This document shows positions 30,454 to 40,364 of a stretch of DNA of 64,000 nucleotides, piece by piece. Every line of letters starts with the position of its first letter. The stretch's first letter is position 1. The DNA is from Gammaproteobacteria bacterium (lineage in GTDB: Bacteria; Pseudomonadota; Gammaproteobacteria; Pseudomonadales; Pseudomonadaceae), in contig JAAYFD010000045.1 in the NCBI GenBank assembly GCA_012728415.1, forward strand, positions 1 through 64,000, given 5' to 3'. The notes under the pieces were generated by a model that was given only the letters and a program-made list of their open reading frames with translations, was not told where the DNA came from and made no database searches. The translations under genes were made by a program, and so were the position numbers.

Positions 30454-31332
30454 ATGTCCTGGTTACAAATCCGCCTTGCCGTTACCCCTGAAAACGCCGC
30501 CCGCCACGAGGACCTGCTGCTGGCCATGGGTGCCGTTTCCGTCACCTTCATGGATGCCGAAGACCAGCCCATCTATGAGCCGGAACTAGGAACCACCCCC
30601 CTGTGGAGCAAAACCCATCTGCTCGGGCTGTTTGACAGCGGCCTGGATGCATCCGCACTGGAACAGGCCCTAAAGCAGGCCTTTGCCGACGAGCTGCCGC
30701 AATACAGTGTCGAAGAGCTGCCCGAGCAGGACTGGGAGCGCAGCTGGATGGACGACTTCAAGCCGATGCGTTTTGGCCGCCGTTTGTGGATCGTGCCCAG
30801 CTGGCACAGCACGCCCGAACCTGACGCCGTCAACATGCTGCTCGATCCCGGACTGGCCTTTGGCACCGGCACCCACCCAACCACGGCCCTATGCCTGGAG
30901 TGGCTGGACGGACACCAGCTGGACGGCCTTGATGTGCTGGATTTTGGCTGTGGCTCCGGCATTCTGGCCATCGCGGCCCTTCTGCTGGGAGCCCGTCATG
31001 CCACCTGTACCGATATCGACCCACAGGCACTGGAAGCTACCGCAGCCAATGCCGGCCGCAACGCCATCGAGCCCGGCCGCTACAGCCTGTACCTGCCAGA
31101 AGCCATGCCAGGGCAACATCACGACCTGGTGTTGGCCAACATTCTTGCCGGACCCCTGGTCGAGCTGGCTCCCCAACTGGCCGCACAGTGCCGCCCGGGT
31201 GGACACCTGGTGCTGTCCGGCATTCTTGCCGAGCAGGCCGACCAAGTACGCGAGGCCTATGCTGATCACTTCAAACTGGACCCTGTCCGCACGCTGGACG
31301 GCTGGGTCCTTATGAGCGGTATCCGTCAATAG
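30454..31332 (+). CDS. prmA: Ribosomal protein L11 methyltransferase PrmA
   Basis: PrmA methylates lysines and the N-terminus of ribosomal protein L11. The 292-residue product has an N-terminal substrate-binding domain with [21 protein letters not shown] Rossmann SAM domain follows, with [25 protein letters not shown] and the LANILAGPL motif. The ATG at 30454 is 21 bases after the preceding stop, with AGG before it. Confidence 0.95.
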   Translation: MSWLQIRLAVTPENAARHEDLLLAMGAVSVTFMDAEDQPIYEPELGTTPLWSKTHLLGLFDSGLDASALEQALKQAFADELPQYSVEELPEQDWERSWMDDFKPMRFGRRLWIVPSWHSTPEPDAVNMLLDPGLAFGTGTHPTTALCLEWLDGHQLDGLDVLDFGCGSGILAIAALLLGARHATCTDIDPQALEATAANAGRNAIEPGRYSLYLPEAMPGQHHDLVLANILAGPLVELAPQLAAQCRPGGHLVLSGILAEQADQVREAYADHFKLDPVRTLDGWVLMSGIRQ

Positions 31333-31338
31333 CCTGCC

Positions 31339-32442
31339 ATGAGCAAGACATTTCTGACCCGGTGTCCACACTGCAGCACCCGCTTTCGCGTTAACAGCCA
31401 GCAACTGTTTGCCGCCCAGGGCGCCGTGCGCTGCGGCTCGTGCATGCAGGTATTTAATGCGCGCCTGTTTCTGGAGCAGGACAGCAGTCAGCAAGCCGAA
31501 CCTGACACACTTGACTCGCTTAAAATTCATGATGACATGGATATCGACCTGGACAGCCCCGACTTCGAACAGGAGCTGGCCCGGCTTGCCCGCCAGGAAG
31601 CTGAAGAACACAGCGAACCGGTCTGGAGCTCTCCATCCGCCTGCGATGAGGGCCAGGAAAAAGCCCACAGCCACAAAGAGGCTGACGCACCACCCATACA
31701 GCCACCAGGCTACGCAGCTATAGCTGACCTTCCGCCCAATCCGGACGAGTCCGATTCAAACGAACATGAAGACAATGAAAGCGAACTGCCAGTTTTTCCG
31801 CACGAAACGCAAAGCCCGGCACTCACAGCCATAGACGATGCAGACGACGACCACTCTGTGCCGCCGGCCTCTGGCCGGCGTTACGAGCCTGTGATCAGCG
31901 CTGACGATTTTGACGCCATTGATGACGGCCCCCTGATGCTGGAATGGCAACCCGCCAAACACAACCGTCTTGCCTGGGTCTGGGCTTTGCTCTGCCTGCT
32001 GGCAGCATCCGGCCTTGTCCTGCAATACAGCCTCTACAACCTGGAGCAACTGGCTCGCCAGCCAGCAGTCCGGCCCTGGCTGCACGGGGTCTGCAACCTG
32101 CTCGGCTGCAAGGTGCCTGAGCAGGTGGATGTCAGCCTGATCACCAGCAGCAATCTTGTGGTACGTCCGCACGCGGAGTTTGCCCAGGCCCTGAGCGTGG
32201 ACGCCATCATTTACAACCGCGCCAGCTTTGCCCAGCCGTTTCCTTTGTTGCAGCTAAACTTCATGGATGACAACCAGCAAGTACTGGCCAGCCGCAACTT
32301 CAGGCCGGACGAATACCTCGGGGGTGAACTGGCCGGACGCAGCAGCATGCCAGCCCAAACACCGATCCGTATCGCACTGGATGTTCTGGTGCCCGATGTC
32401 CAGGCCTCCCGCTATAACCTCAGGTTCCTGCCACCCGGATAA
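31339..32442 (+). CDS. Zinc-ribbon DUF3426 membrane protein
   Basis: The 367-residue protein begins with an MJ0042-type zinc ribbon (RCPHCSTRFRVN then VRCGSCMQVF, four cysteines). It continues with a long acidic, low-complexity linker (about 50-205) and has one transmembrane segment (about 212-234, WVWALLCLLAASGLVLQY). It ends with a DUF3426 domain, probably periplasmic, containing FAQPFPLLQLNFMDDN. It follows prmA by six bases, the usual neighbour. Function is unknown. Confidence 0.85.
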   Translation: MSKTFLTRCPHCSTRFRVNSQQLFAAQGAVRCGSCMQVFNARLFLEQDSSQQAEPDTLDSLKIHDDMDIDLDSPDFEQELARLARQEAEEHSEPVWSSPSACDEGQEKAHSHKEADAPPIQPPGYAAIADLPPNPDESDSNEHEDNESELPVFPHETQSPALTAIDDADDDHSVPPASGRRYEPVISADDFDAIDDGPLMLEWQPAKHNRLAWVWALLCLLAASGLVLQYSLYNLEQLARQPAVRPWLHGVCNLLGCKVPEQVDVSLITSSNLVVRPHAEFAQALSVDAIIYNRASFAQPFPLLQLNFMDDNQQVLASRNFRPDEYLGGELAGRSSMPAQTPIRIALDVLVPDVQASRYNLRFLPPG

Positions 32443-32480
32443 GGCGCCTGTCACGCTGCAGGCAACCTGCATCCCTGCTA

Positions 32481-33287
32481 CTACCTCACCAGCAACACGT
32501 CACAGGGCGGATTTTCCAGAAAATACTGCGCCAGACTGCCCAGCAATGCATCAGCCAGCACACCACGGCCATGCTTACCCAGTGCCAGCAGCTGCGGGCG
32601 GTACGCCTCAATTGCTGCCGACAGGCAATCATGCAACTCGCCATGCAGCAGCGCCTGGCTGATTGCCGCACCCCCGGCAGGCATTTTTGCCTGCTCGTCA
32701 GCCACCAGCTGGGCAAACAGCCCGGCCTGCCACTCATGCTCATCCGTACTGCAGCCATGCACCTGCGCCTGCTCCAGTACATGCACGGCATGGATGCTGG
32801 CGTCCGCTGCCAACAAAGCGCGGGTTTTATGCAAGGCATTGCAGGCGCAGCGGGAAAAGTCCATTGGCACCAGTGCCTGCCGGTACGGCGCAAGCTGCGC
32901 GTCCACCACCAGCAAAACAGCGGCGGTACTACGCTGCAGCACCCGTTCCAGCGTGGTGCCGGAAAAATACAGGGGTGACTCCTGATGGTGGTCCCCCATC
33001 ACCAGCAAGTCGACACTGCGTGCCTTTTGCTGGGCCACCATTTTTTGCACAGGCCGTCCGGTCACAATCACCAGCTCGGCGCCGGCCAGCCCAAGCTGCT
33101 CCAGCTGGCCGCCAATCAGTTCACGTGCCGCCTCACGGTTATGCTCCAGCACCTGCTTTGGCAGGTGTTCTTCCTGCACATGCAACACAGTCAGCCGTGC
33201 TCCATGCTGCGCCGCCAGCAGCGCTGCCCGCTGCAAGGCCAGCCAGGCATGATCGCTCAGGTCATGCGCCACCATAATGTGCTGCAT
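32481..33287 (-). CDS. Tandem universal stress protein
   Basis: The 268-residue product has two Usp domains. The first begins MQHIMVAHDLSDHAW and includes LLVMGDHHQESPLYFSGTTLERV. The second begins QALVPMDFSRCACN and ends LGKHGRGVLADALLGSLAQY, with a G-2x-G-9x-GS ATP-binding pattern. The start at 33287 is one base after the stop of the sulfhydrylase gene, with that gene's GGAGG serving as an upstream site, so translation is probably coupled. Confidence 0.87.
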   Translation of the reverse strand: MQHIMVAHDLSDHAWLALQRAALLAAQHGARLTVLHVQEEHLPKQVLEHNREAARELIGGQLEQLGLAGAELVIVTGRPVQKMVAQQKARSVDLLVMGDHHQESPLYFSGTTLERVLQRSTAAVLLVVDAQLAPYRQALVPMDFSRCACNALHKTRALLAADASIHAVHVLEQAQVHGCSTDEHEWQAGLFAQLVADEQAKMPAGGAAISQALLHGELHDCLSAAIEAYRPQLLALGKHGRGVLADALLGSLAQYFLENPPCDVLLVR

Positions 33288-33288
33288 A

Positions 33289-34563
33289 TTATTTGGCAGC
33301 CTCCAGCGCCTGACTGAGATCGGCCAGAATGTCATCAATGTGTTCGATGCCTATGGACAGACGGATCAGGTCCTGGCTGACGCCCGCCTTGATGCCTTCC
33401 TCAGGCGACAACTGCCGGTGGGTGGTACTGGCCGGGTGGCAAGCCAGCGTCTTGGCATCACCTATGTTGACCAGGCGGTAAATCATTTTCAGTGCATCAA
33501 TGAAGCGCGCACCGGCTTCCTGGCCACCCTTGATGCCAAAGCTGAGAATGGCGGACGGCTTGCCACCATAGTATTTTTGCGCCAGCGCATGCTCGGGATG
33601 ATCCTCCAGACCAGCATAGTTGACCCATTCCACCATGGGGTGCGCCTTGAGATACTCGGCCACTTTTTGCGCATTTTCACAATGACGCTCCATGCGCAGT
33701 GACAGGGTTTCCATGCCCTGCATGATCAGGAAGGAGTTGAACGGCGACAACGCAGCGCCCATATTGCGCAGCGGCACCACCCGGCAGCGGCCAATAAAGG
33801 CAGCCGGGCCAAAGGCCTCGGTATACACCACGCCATGGTAGGACACATCCGGCGTGTTGAGCAGCGGGAAGCGCTCTTTGTGCTCGGCCCAGGGGAACTT
33901 GCCCGAATCAACAATGGCCCCGGCAATGGTGGTGCCATGGCCGCCGATGTACTTGGTCAGGGCATGCACCACAATGTCAGCGCCATATTCGATCGGGCGA
34001 CACAGTGCCGGCGAGGCTACGGTGTTGTCCACAATCAACGGCACGCCATGACGATGGGCCGCTTCGGCCAACGCCTCAATATCCACCAGCGCACTGGACG
34101 GATTGCCAATGCTTTCGCAAAACACCGCCTTGGTTTTATCATCGATCAAGGCTTCCAGGCCGGCAATATCATCGTGATCGGCAAAGCGGACTTCAATCCC
34201 CTGGCGCGGCAGGGTATGGGCAAACAGATTGTAGGTGCCGCCATACAGCTTGGAAACCGAAACAATATTGTCACCCACCTCGGCAATTGCCTGGATGCTC
34301 ATGGTAATCGCCGCCATACCGGAGGCTACAGCCAGTGCCGCCACCCCCCCTTCCAGCGCAGCGATGCGCTGCTCAAGCACATCGGTGGTCGGGTTCATGA
34401 TGCGGGTATAAATGTTGCCGGGCACCTTGAGGTCAAACAGGTCGGCACCGTGCTGGGTATCATCAAAGGTGTAGGATGTGGTCTGGTAGATCGGCACCGC
34501 GGCAGAGCGGGTGGTCGGATCAGACGTGTAGCCAGCGTGAATGGCAAGGGTTTCCAGCTTCAT
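33289..34563 (-). CDS. metY: O-acetylhomoserine sulfhydrylase (PLP-dependent)
   Basis: This 424-residue Cys/Met metabolism PLP enzyme makes homocysteine from O-acetylhomoserine and sulphide. It starts [10 protein letters not shown]-like ([16 protein letters not shown]) and has [21 protein letters not shown]. The PLP lysine is in [14 protein letters not shown], and [11 protein letters not shown] is typical of the MetY branch. Length and motifs favour MetY over MetZ or MetB. The Usp gene follows directly. Confidence 0.9.
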   Translation of the reverse strand: MKLETLAIHAGYTSDPTTRSAAVPIYQTTSYTFDDTQHGADLFDLKVPGNIYTRIMNPTTDVLEQRIAALEGGVAALAVASGMAAITMSIQAIAEVGDNIVSVSKLYGGTYNLFAHTLPRQGIEVRFADHDDIAGLEALIDDKTKAVFCESIGNPSSALVDIEALAEAAHRHGVPLIVDNTVASPALCRPIEYGADIVVHALTKYIGGHGTTIAGAIVDSGKFPWAEHKERFPLLNTPDVSYHGVVYTEAFGPAAFIGRCRVVPLRNMGAALSPFNSFLIMQGMETLSLRMERHCENAQKVAEYLKAHPMVEWVNYAGLEDHPEHALAQKYYGGKPSAILSFGIKGGQEAGARFIDALKMIYRLVNIGDAKTLACHPASTTHRQLSPEEGIKAGVSQDLIRLSIGIEHIDDILADLSQALEAAK

Positions 34564-34721
34564 GACAAACCTCTATTTATATCGGGGGCAAGAAATGCTG
34601 TTCAGCATGCCGCTGCCCGCCCATGCGGTCAAGCATGCTTGCTGCCAGACTCGCACTCTGGCGTCAGGGGCCTTACAATGGCTGCTTAATTTTATACCAT
34701 CAGGCCAACTAAGGGTTCCAT

Positions 34722-35744
34722 ATGCAAGACCAGGGTTTGTTGCTGGTAAATCTGGGCTCGCCCCGCTCCACCGCTGTCAGTGACGTGCGTCAGTATCTTA
34801 ACCAGTTCCTGATGGACCCCCACGTTATCGATCTGCCCTGGCCCTTGCGTCGTCTGCTGGTCAGCCTGATCCTGCTCAGGCGTCCAGCCGAATCTGCCGA
34901 AGCCTACAAACTGGTCTGGCAACCAGAAGGCTCGCCGCTGATCGTCATCAGCCAGCAATTGCGTGACGCCGTCCGTGAACTCTGGCCACACGGCCCGGTC
35001 GAGCTGGGCATGCGTTATGCCGAGCCATCCATCGAGTCTGCCTTGCTCAGTCTGGCTGAACAGGGTGCCAACAGCGTCCTGCTGGCTCCGCTATACCCAC
35101 AGTATGCAGACAGCACAACTACGACCGCCGTTCAGGAAGCCTACCGCATTATCAGCAAGCACAACCTTGCACTGAAACTGCGCATCCTGCCGGCTTTTTA
35201 TAACGATGACGGCTATATTCGTGCACTGGTTGCCAGCGCACAACCGGCACTTGCAAGCAGTTTCGACCACCTGCTGCTCAGCTTCCACGGACTCCCCGAA
35301 CGCCACCTGACCAAGCTGGACCCAAGCAAAAGCCACTGCCTGCAAAGCACCGACTGCTGTGCGCAGCCTCCCGCCGAAGTGCTGGCCACCTGCTATCGCG
35401 CCCAATGCATGCAAACTGCAACACTGTTTGCCGAGCAAGCCGGCCTGCAGCCGGAACAATGGTCAGTCTCTTTCCAGTCCCGCATGGGCCGGGCCAAATG
35501 GATTGAGCCCTACACCGAAGAGCGACTGAACGAGCTGGCGCGGCAGGGCGTAAAAAAACTGCTCGTCATGTCGCCAGCCTTTGTTGCAGACTGTATTGAA
35601 ACCCTTGAAGAGCTGGCCATCCGCGGTCGTGAGCAGTTTATTGCCGCCGGCGGCGAAGACCTGCAGCTGATTCCCTGCCTGAATAGCCACCCAGACTGGG
35701 TCAGCGCACTGGCCCGCCTCTGCATGACTCACCGCCTGGCCTAG
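34722..35744 (+). CDS. hemH: Ferrochelatase HemH
   Basis: HemH inserts Fe2+ into protoporphyrin IX, the last step of heme synthesis. The 340-residue product opens [17 protein letters not shown]. It contains [16 protein letters not shown], the catalytic histidine in [12 protein letters not shown], and a Glu-rich helix [11 protein letters not shown]. Cysteines cluster at [10 protein letters not shown] and TCYRAQCM. A terminator directly follows. Confidence 0.96.
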   Translation: MQDQGLLLVNLGSPRSTAVSDVRQYLNQFLMDPHVIDLPWPLRRLLVSLILLRRPAESAEAYKLVWQPEGSPLIVISQQLRDAVRELWPHGPVELGMRYAEPSIESALLSLAEQGANSVLLAPLYPQYADSTTTTAVQEAYRIISKHNLALKLRILPAFYNDDGYIRALVASAQPALASSFDHLLLSFHGLPERHLTKLDPSKSHCLQSTDCCAQPPAEVLATCYRAQCMQTATLFAEQAGLQPEQWSVSFQSRMGRAKWIEPYTEERLNELARQGVKKLLVMSPAFVADCIETLEELAIRGREQFIAAGGEDLQLIPCLNSHPDWVSALARLCMTHRLA

Positions 35745-35773
35745 GCAGGCTCCCGCCAGCCTGCCTGTTTTCC
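35744..35773 (+). terminator. Terminator after hemH
   Basis: AGGCAGGCT and AGCCTGCCT form a 9-bp stem, followed by GTTTT. It starts at the hemH stop codon. Confidence 0.8.
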
Positions 35774-36083
35774 TGCCACACGGGCACTGGCCGGCAACGC
35801 AGCCGGCCGCAGCGCCAGACGACAGGCGTTTCAGTCACTTTGGCAGCACAGAACTCTTGCGCTTTATTGCTGCGCGGTTATCCTAGTATCCAGTACCACT
35901 GGTTGATCAGCCCAAGCCAGGGCAGCCGAGGCTTTGGGAGCAGACACTGCTCCGGCCTACAAACACCCGGATGAGGCACATCAACACGGTATCGAAGTAT
36001 CACGCGCGGGTTTGGTCAATAACACTAACCAGGCCGGCGACAAGGCACACCCCTTCATCAGCAAAACGAGGCCACACTCCCTC
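35774..36083 (+). other. Leader region before phoH
   Basis: This region holds a GGCCGGC-AACGCA-GCCGGCC hairpin (35790-35809). A promoter-like pair follows: TTGCGC (35857-35862) and TATCCT (35879-35884) with a 16-base spacer. The reading frame of phoH stays open here, so the stretch 35934-36083 could be coding if translation starts further upstream. miaB, the usual upstream neighbour in Pseudomonas, is absent. Confidence 0.5.
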
Positions 36084-37094
36084 TTGGACAGTACGACATC
36101 GATTCACCGCTTTGCCCTGGATGGCTTTGAAGCCGCCCGTTTCGCCAATATGTGCGGCCAGTACAACGAGCACTTGCGCCTGATTGAGCGCCAGCTCGGA
36201 GTCAACATCCGCAATCGCGGCGAGCAATTCGAGCTGCTTGGCGACAAAGAAACCATCCATAAAACGGAAGCCTTCTTGCGCAACCTCTATCGTGAAGCCA
36301 AAGAACGCGAGCTAGGCCCCGACGATGTGCACCTGCTACTGCAAGAATCACGCATGCACCCTCCCCCTTCTGTACCGGCACAGGAGGCTGCCACTCGCAA
36401 CGGTGTCGTGTTGCGCACGCGCAAAAAGACCATCCGACCACGTGGCCGCAATCAGCAGGGCTACGTCCGCTCGATCCAGCAACACGATATCAACTTTGGT
36501 GTCGGTCCGGCTGGTACCGGCAAAACCTATCTTGCGGTAGCCTGTGCGGTGGATGCTCTGGAGCGTGGCACCATTGAGCGCATCCTGCTGGTACGTCCAG
36601 CCGTGGAAGCGGGCGAAAAGCTTGGCTTTCTGCCTGGAGACCTGAGCCAGAAAATCGACCCTTACCTGCGCCCCCTCTACGATGCCCTCTACGAAATGCT
36701 CGGGACCGACTACGTCAACCGGCTGATTGAACGTCAAGTTATTGAGGTAGCCCCGCTGGCATATATGCGTGGCCGCACCCTGAACAACAGCTTTATCATC
36801 CTGGACGAAAGCCAGAACACCACCCGCGCACAGATGAAAATGTTCCTGACGCGCATAGGTTTCGGCTCTACCGCAGTCATTACCGGCGATATTACCCAGA
36901 TTGACCTGCCGCGCGGCAGCCAGTCCGGCCTCAAGCATGTCCTGCATGTGCTGCAAGATGTCAAAGGCCTGGGCTTTACCTTTTTCGACTCGACCGACGT
37001 GGTACGCCATCCACTGGTCCAGCTGATTGTCGAGGCCTACGATGCCTTCGACCTGCAACAACAGGCAGACAGTCCCGATGAACCTGCAACTTGA
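36084..37094 (+). CDS. ybeZ: PhoH-like ATPase (YbeZ)
   Basis: This PhoH-family P-loop ATPase has Walker [10 protein letters not shown], Walker [10 protein letters not shown] and the downstream [14 protein letters not shown]. An N-terminal RNA-binding-like segment contains [21 protein letters not shown]. It belongs to the ybeZ-ybeY-corC-lnt group and probably works with YbeY in rRNA handling. No ATG precedes the conserved [13 protein letters not shown] region, so the start must be a rare codon. TTG at 36084 gives about 336 residues, the family norm, with GAGG 11 bases upstream. TTG at 35934 would give 386 residues but a poorly placed ribosome binding site. Confidence 0.9.
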   Translation: MDSTTSIHRFALDGFEAARFANMCGQYNEHLRLIERQLGVNIRNRGEQFELLGDKETIHKTEAFLRNLYREAKERELGPDDVHLLLQESRMHPPPSVPAQEAATRNGVVLRTRKKTIRPRGRNQQGYVRSIQQHDINFGVGPAGTGKTYLAVACAVDALERGTIERILLVRPAVEAGEKLGFLPGDLSQKIDPYLRPLYDALYEMLGTDYVNRLIERQVIEVAPLAYMRGRTLNNSFIILDESQNTTRAQMKMFLTRIGFGSTAVITGDITQIDLPRGSQSGLKHVLHVLQDVKGLGFTFFDSTDVVRHPLVQLIVEAYDAFDLQQQADSPDEPAT

Positions 37095-37539
37095 CCTGCA
37101 GCTGGCCAGCAATGCGCCCGGCCTGCCCGCTGCCACCGATTTCGAACTCTGGTGCAGGACAGCACTGAGCCAAACCCATGACGCAGCCGAACTCACCCTT
37201 CGTATCGTCGACGAAGAAGAAGGCCGCAAACTCAACCACCAATGGCGCGGCAAAGATTACGCCACCAACGTACTGTCCTTCGCTGCTGACATACCGCCCG
37301 GCATCCTCGAAATTCCTCTGCTCGGTGACCTGGTTATTTGCGCCCCGGTCGTGGCTCGCGAAGCCAGCGAGCAAGCTAAAAGCAGCAACGCCCACTGGGC
37401 TCACCTGGTTATCCACGGGTGCCTGCATTTGCTGGGGTATGATCACATCGAAGAAGAAGAAGCCAAGACAATGGAAAACCTTGAGCGCCAGCTTTTGGCC
37501 AGCCTGAACTACCCCGACCCCTATGCTGAACATGAATAG
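37078..37539 (+). CDS. ybeY: Endoribonuclease/rRNA maturation factor YbeY
   Basis: YbeY is a zinc metalloprotein needed for 16S rRNA 3' processing and ribosome quality control. The 153-residue product has the defining metal site [11 protein letters not shown], and [10 protein letters not shown] precedes it. The start at 37078 overlaps the end of the PhoH gene by 17 bases. Confidence 0.95.
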   Translation: MNLQLDLQLASNAPGLPAATDFELWCRTALSQTHDAAELTLRIVDEEEGRKLNHQWRGKDYATNVLSFAADIPPGILEIPLLGDLVICAPVVAREASEQAKSSNAHWAHLVIHGCLHLLGYDHIEEEEAKTMENLERQLLASLNYPDPYAEHE

Positions 37540-37556
37540 ACGGAATTGCCTACATC

Positions 37557-38396
37557 ATGAGTGACGACAATTCGAGTAACGGACATAAAACCTGGCTGGA
37601 CAAACTTGCCCAAGCCTTCAATCAAGAGCCGAAAACCCGTCAAGAGCTGTTTGCCCTGTTGCGTGAAGCCAACCGCAACAACCTGCTGGACGATGATGCC
37701 CTGGGCATTGTTGAAGGCGCCATGGAAATAGACGAACTGAAAGTGCGCGACATCATGATCCCCCGCTCACAGATGATCTGCATCCAGGCCGACCAGACCC
37801 CGGAAGAGTTTCTTCCTGCTATCATTGATGCGGCCCACTCGCGCTATCCGGTGATTGGCGAAAACACCGACGAAGTACTGGGCATTCTGCTGGCCAAAGA
37901 CCTGCTCCCGCTCATTCTGCAGCGACCCGATACCTTCAATCTGCGCCAGTTACTGCGTCCCTGCACCTTTGTGCCCGAGTCGAAGCGCCTCAACGTGCTG
38001 CTCAAGGAGTTTCGCGCCAATCACAACCACATGGCCATTGTTATTGACGAGTACGGCGGCGTTGACGGGCTGGTTACCATCGAAGACGTACTGGAGCAGA
38101 TCGTCGGTGACATTGAAGATGAGCATGATATTGATGATGACAACTTCATTCGCCAGCTGCCGACCGGCGACTTTGTGGTCAAGGCACTGACGCCGGTAGA
38201 AGACTTCAACGCGTTCTTCAAAAGCGGTTTTTCCGAGGACGATTACGACACCATTGGCGGTGTCGTCATGAGCGCCTTCGGCCACCTGCCCAAACGCAAT
38301 GAAACCATCGAGCTGGAACAATGGCGCTTTCGGGTAGTCAACTCTGACAGTCGCCGCCTGCACCTGCTGCGGGTCAGCAAAATTCACCGGGGGTAA
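37557..38396 (+). CDS. corC: CorC/YbeX-type CBS domain protein
   Basis: The 279-residue cytoplasmic protein has two CBS domains (from VRDIMIPRSQMICIQ to LVTIEDVLEQIVGDIEDE) and a C-terminal CorC_HlyC domain (DDYDTIGGVVMSAFGHLPKRNE). CorC proteins have been linked to magnesium and cobalt efflux and, in this operon, to ribosome-related stress. It follows ybeY by 17 bases. Confidence 0.94.
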   Translation: MSDDNSSNGHKTWLDKLAQAFNQEPKTRQELFALLREANRNNLLDDDALGIVEGAMEIDELKVRDIMIPRSQMICIQADQTPEEFLPAIIDAAHSRYPVIGENTDEVLGILLAKDLLPLILQRPDTFNLRQLLRPCTFVPESKRLNVLLKEFRANHNHMAIVIDEYGGVDGLVTIEDVLEQIVGDIEDEHDIDDDNFIRQLPTGDFVVKALTPVEDFNAFFKSGFSEDDYDTIGGVVMSAFGHLPKRNETIELEQWRFRVVNSDSRRLHLLRVSKIHRG

Positions 38397-38414
38397 TGTT
38401 TTTGCCACCGGCTG

Positions 38415-38445
38415 GCATAGCCAGCTTTCTGGCACCTGGCTATGC
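38415..38445 (+). terminator. Hairpin after corC
   Basis: GCATAGCCAG and CTGGCTATGC form a 10-bp stem with an 11-base loop. No T-run follows, so it may attenuate rather than stop transcription into lnt. Confidence 0.45.
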
Positions 38446-38611
38446 ATGGCCATACAAGACCACGGCCGAAGGCTACACCCCTGGGTAACGGCAGGGTAAC
38501 CGCTTACAACAATATTTTTTGCCATAGCTTTTCCAGGCCTGTATCCCGATAACAAAGTCAGACACACCATCAACCACTCCGGCCCAGTCACCGGCCCAAG
38601 GACTTTCATCT

Positions 38612-40129
38612 TTGCAATCCATACAACACTCACGCTGGATACGCCACCTGCTGGCACTGCTGGCTGGCGGTTTGCTAACCCTGTCACTGGCTCCTTTCGA
38701 GCTATGGCCACTGGCGCCGCTGTCCTGTGCCCTTTTCTACCTGTTGTTACAGAATGTCACCAGCCGTCAGGCCACCCTGACAGGCTGGCTCTACGGCTTC
38801 GGCCTTTTCGCGTCCGGTGCCAGCTGGGTCTATGTCAGCATTCATGACTATGGCTCGGCCCCCCCGTTGCTGGCCAGCTTCCTGACTTTGCTGTTTGTTG
38901 CCAGCCTGGCGCTGTTTCATGCCCTGCACGCCTGGCTCTGGGTGCGTTATTTTCGCAGCTCCAGGCACAGCCTGCCCGGCGCACTGGCATTTGCTGCCCT
39001 CTGGGTAGCGCTGGAAATCTTTCGTGGCTGGTTCCTGACCGGCTTTCCATGGCTGTACGCGGGTTACAGCCAGCTCAGTGGCCCGCTGGCGGGCCTGGCT
39101 CCACTGGGTGGAGTCTGGCTGATCAGCTTCGCGCTGGCCTTCAGTGGCGCGCTGGTGATACAGCTGTTCTGCCATCATATGCAACGCCACCAAGTGGTGC
39201 TCCGTACCCTGCTGCTGCCCACCCTGTGGCTGAGCAGCATGTTGCTGCACCAGCACGAATGGACCCGTCCCGCAGGTGCACCACTGTCTGTAGCCGTGTT
39301 TCAGGGCAACATCGAACAAAACCTCAAATGGGATCCGGACCAGCTCGGCTCCCAGCTTGATCTCTATCGCGAAATGACACTGACTGCCAGCAGCGCCGAT
39401 ATTTTGCTCTGGCCAGAAACGGCCGTACCGCTGTTTCAGGACAGCGCCCAGCCCTGGCTGGACTTTATGCACGAACGTGCCCTGGAGCGTGGCAGCACCC
39501 TGATTACCGGTATTCCAATACGTCATATCGACCCAGACGGACATCGCCGCTTTTACAACGGCATCACTGTTCTGGGCGAGGGCTCAGGCGAGTATCTGAA
39601 GCAAAAGCTGGTGCCCTTTGGCGAATATGTTCCACTGCAAGACTGGTTGCGCGGCCTGATCGAGTTCTTTGACTTGCCCATGTCCGACTTTGCCCGCGGC
39701 CCAACCGGTCAGCCGCCCCTGCAAGCCCGCGGACACAGCATCGCACCCTACATTTGTTACGAAGTGGTTTATCCGGAGTTCGCCACAAAACTGGCAGCGC
39801 AAAGCGATATTCTGCTGACCATCAGCAATGACACCTGGTTCGGCCGCTCAATTGGCCCGTTGCAACACCTGCAAATGGCACAGATGCGTGCACTGGAAGC
39901 CGGTCGCTGGATGATCCGTGGCACCAACAACGGTGTCAGTGTACTGGTGGACCCGTTTGGCCAGATCACCGCCGAGATTCCCCAGTTCGAACAAGCCATT
40001 CTGCATGGCCAGGTGGTACCCATGCAGGGACTAACTCCCTACCTGCGCTTTGGCTCATGGCCGCTGAGCATTCTGTGCACGCTGCTGTTGCTCTTCACCG
40101 CCCGGCAAAAACGCAAACACCGGTCCTGA
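38612..40129 (+). CDS. lnt: Apolipoprotein N-acyltransferase Lnt
   Basis: Lnt adds the third acyl chain to lipoproteins in the inner membrane. The 505-residue product has six or more hydrophobic segments in the first 220 residues and a C-terminal nitrilase-fold domain. The catalytic triad is visible: Glu269 in WPETAVP, Lys332 in KLVPFGEYVP and Cys382 in YICYEVVYP. The start is a TTG at 38612 with AAGGA nine bases upstream; no in-frame ATG precedes the first membrane segment. Confidence 0.95.
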   Translation: MQSIQHSRWIRHLLALLAGGLLTLSLAPFELWPLAPLSCALFYLLLQNVTSRQATLTGWLYGFGLFASGASWVYVSIHDYGSAPPLLASFLTLLFVASLALFHALHAWLWVRYFRSSRHSLPGALAFAALWVALEIFRGWFLTGFPWLYAGYSQLSGPLAGLAPLGGVWLISFALAFSGALVIQLFCHHMQRHQVVLRTLLLPTLWLSSMLLHQHEWTRPAGAPLSVAVFQGNIEQNLKWDPDQLGSQLDLYREMTLTASSADILLWPETAVPLFQDSAQPWLDFMHERALERGSTLITGIPIRHIDPDGHRRFYNGITVLGEGSGEYLKQKLVPFGEYVPLQDWLRGLIEFFDLPMSDFARGPTGQPPLQARGHSIAPYICYEVVYPEFATKLAAQSDILLTISNDTWFGRSIGPLQHLQMAQMRALEAGRWMIRGTNNGVSVLVDPFGQITAEIPQFEQAILHGQVVPMQGLTPYLRFGSWPLSILCTLLLLFTARQKRKHRS

Positions 40130-40190
40130 CACAACGCCATCGGCTGCCAGCCTGTCTTTGTACCTTTATTCGTACAGACATACACCCCAT

Positions 40191-40293
40191 GCAGGTGCAG
40201 GCGTGCTCGCACACAGGCATCCGTCATGCAAGAATTTTGCACAGATGCCGCATTGTGCCGGGCCGTGCACGACCAGCTTCGCACCTGCAGCTG
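40191..40293. repeat. Nested inverted-repeat element between lnt and tldD
   Basis: The outer arms GCAGGTGC/GCACCTGC, middle arms GGCATC/GATGCC and an inner GCAA/TTGC pair line up to make a single long hairpin of about 103 nt. Confidence 0.5.
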
Positions 40294-40328
40294 CAAGCCG
40301 GGGCATGGTCACCCTGCCAAAGCGTGCA

Positions 40329-40352
40329 AGCCCCCAAGACTGTCGGGGGGCT
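40329..40352 (-). terminator. Hairpin after tldD
   Basis: On the minus strand AGCCCCC and GGGGGCT form a 7-bp GC stem 13 bases after the tldD stop. There is no clear T-run. Confidence 0.5.
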
Positions 40353-40364
40353 GGCAGCAATGAA

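Noticed and set aside
34564-34721. SAM riboswitch before the metY-type gene
   Set aside because: Short inverted repeats occur in the leader, but none of the conserved SAM-I or SAM-II core sequences could be found.
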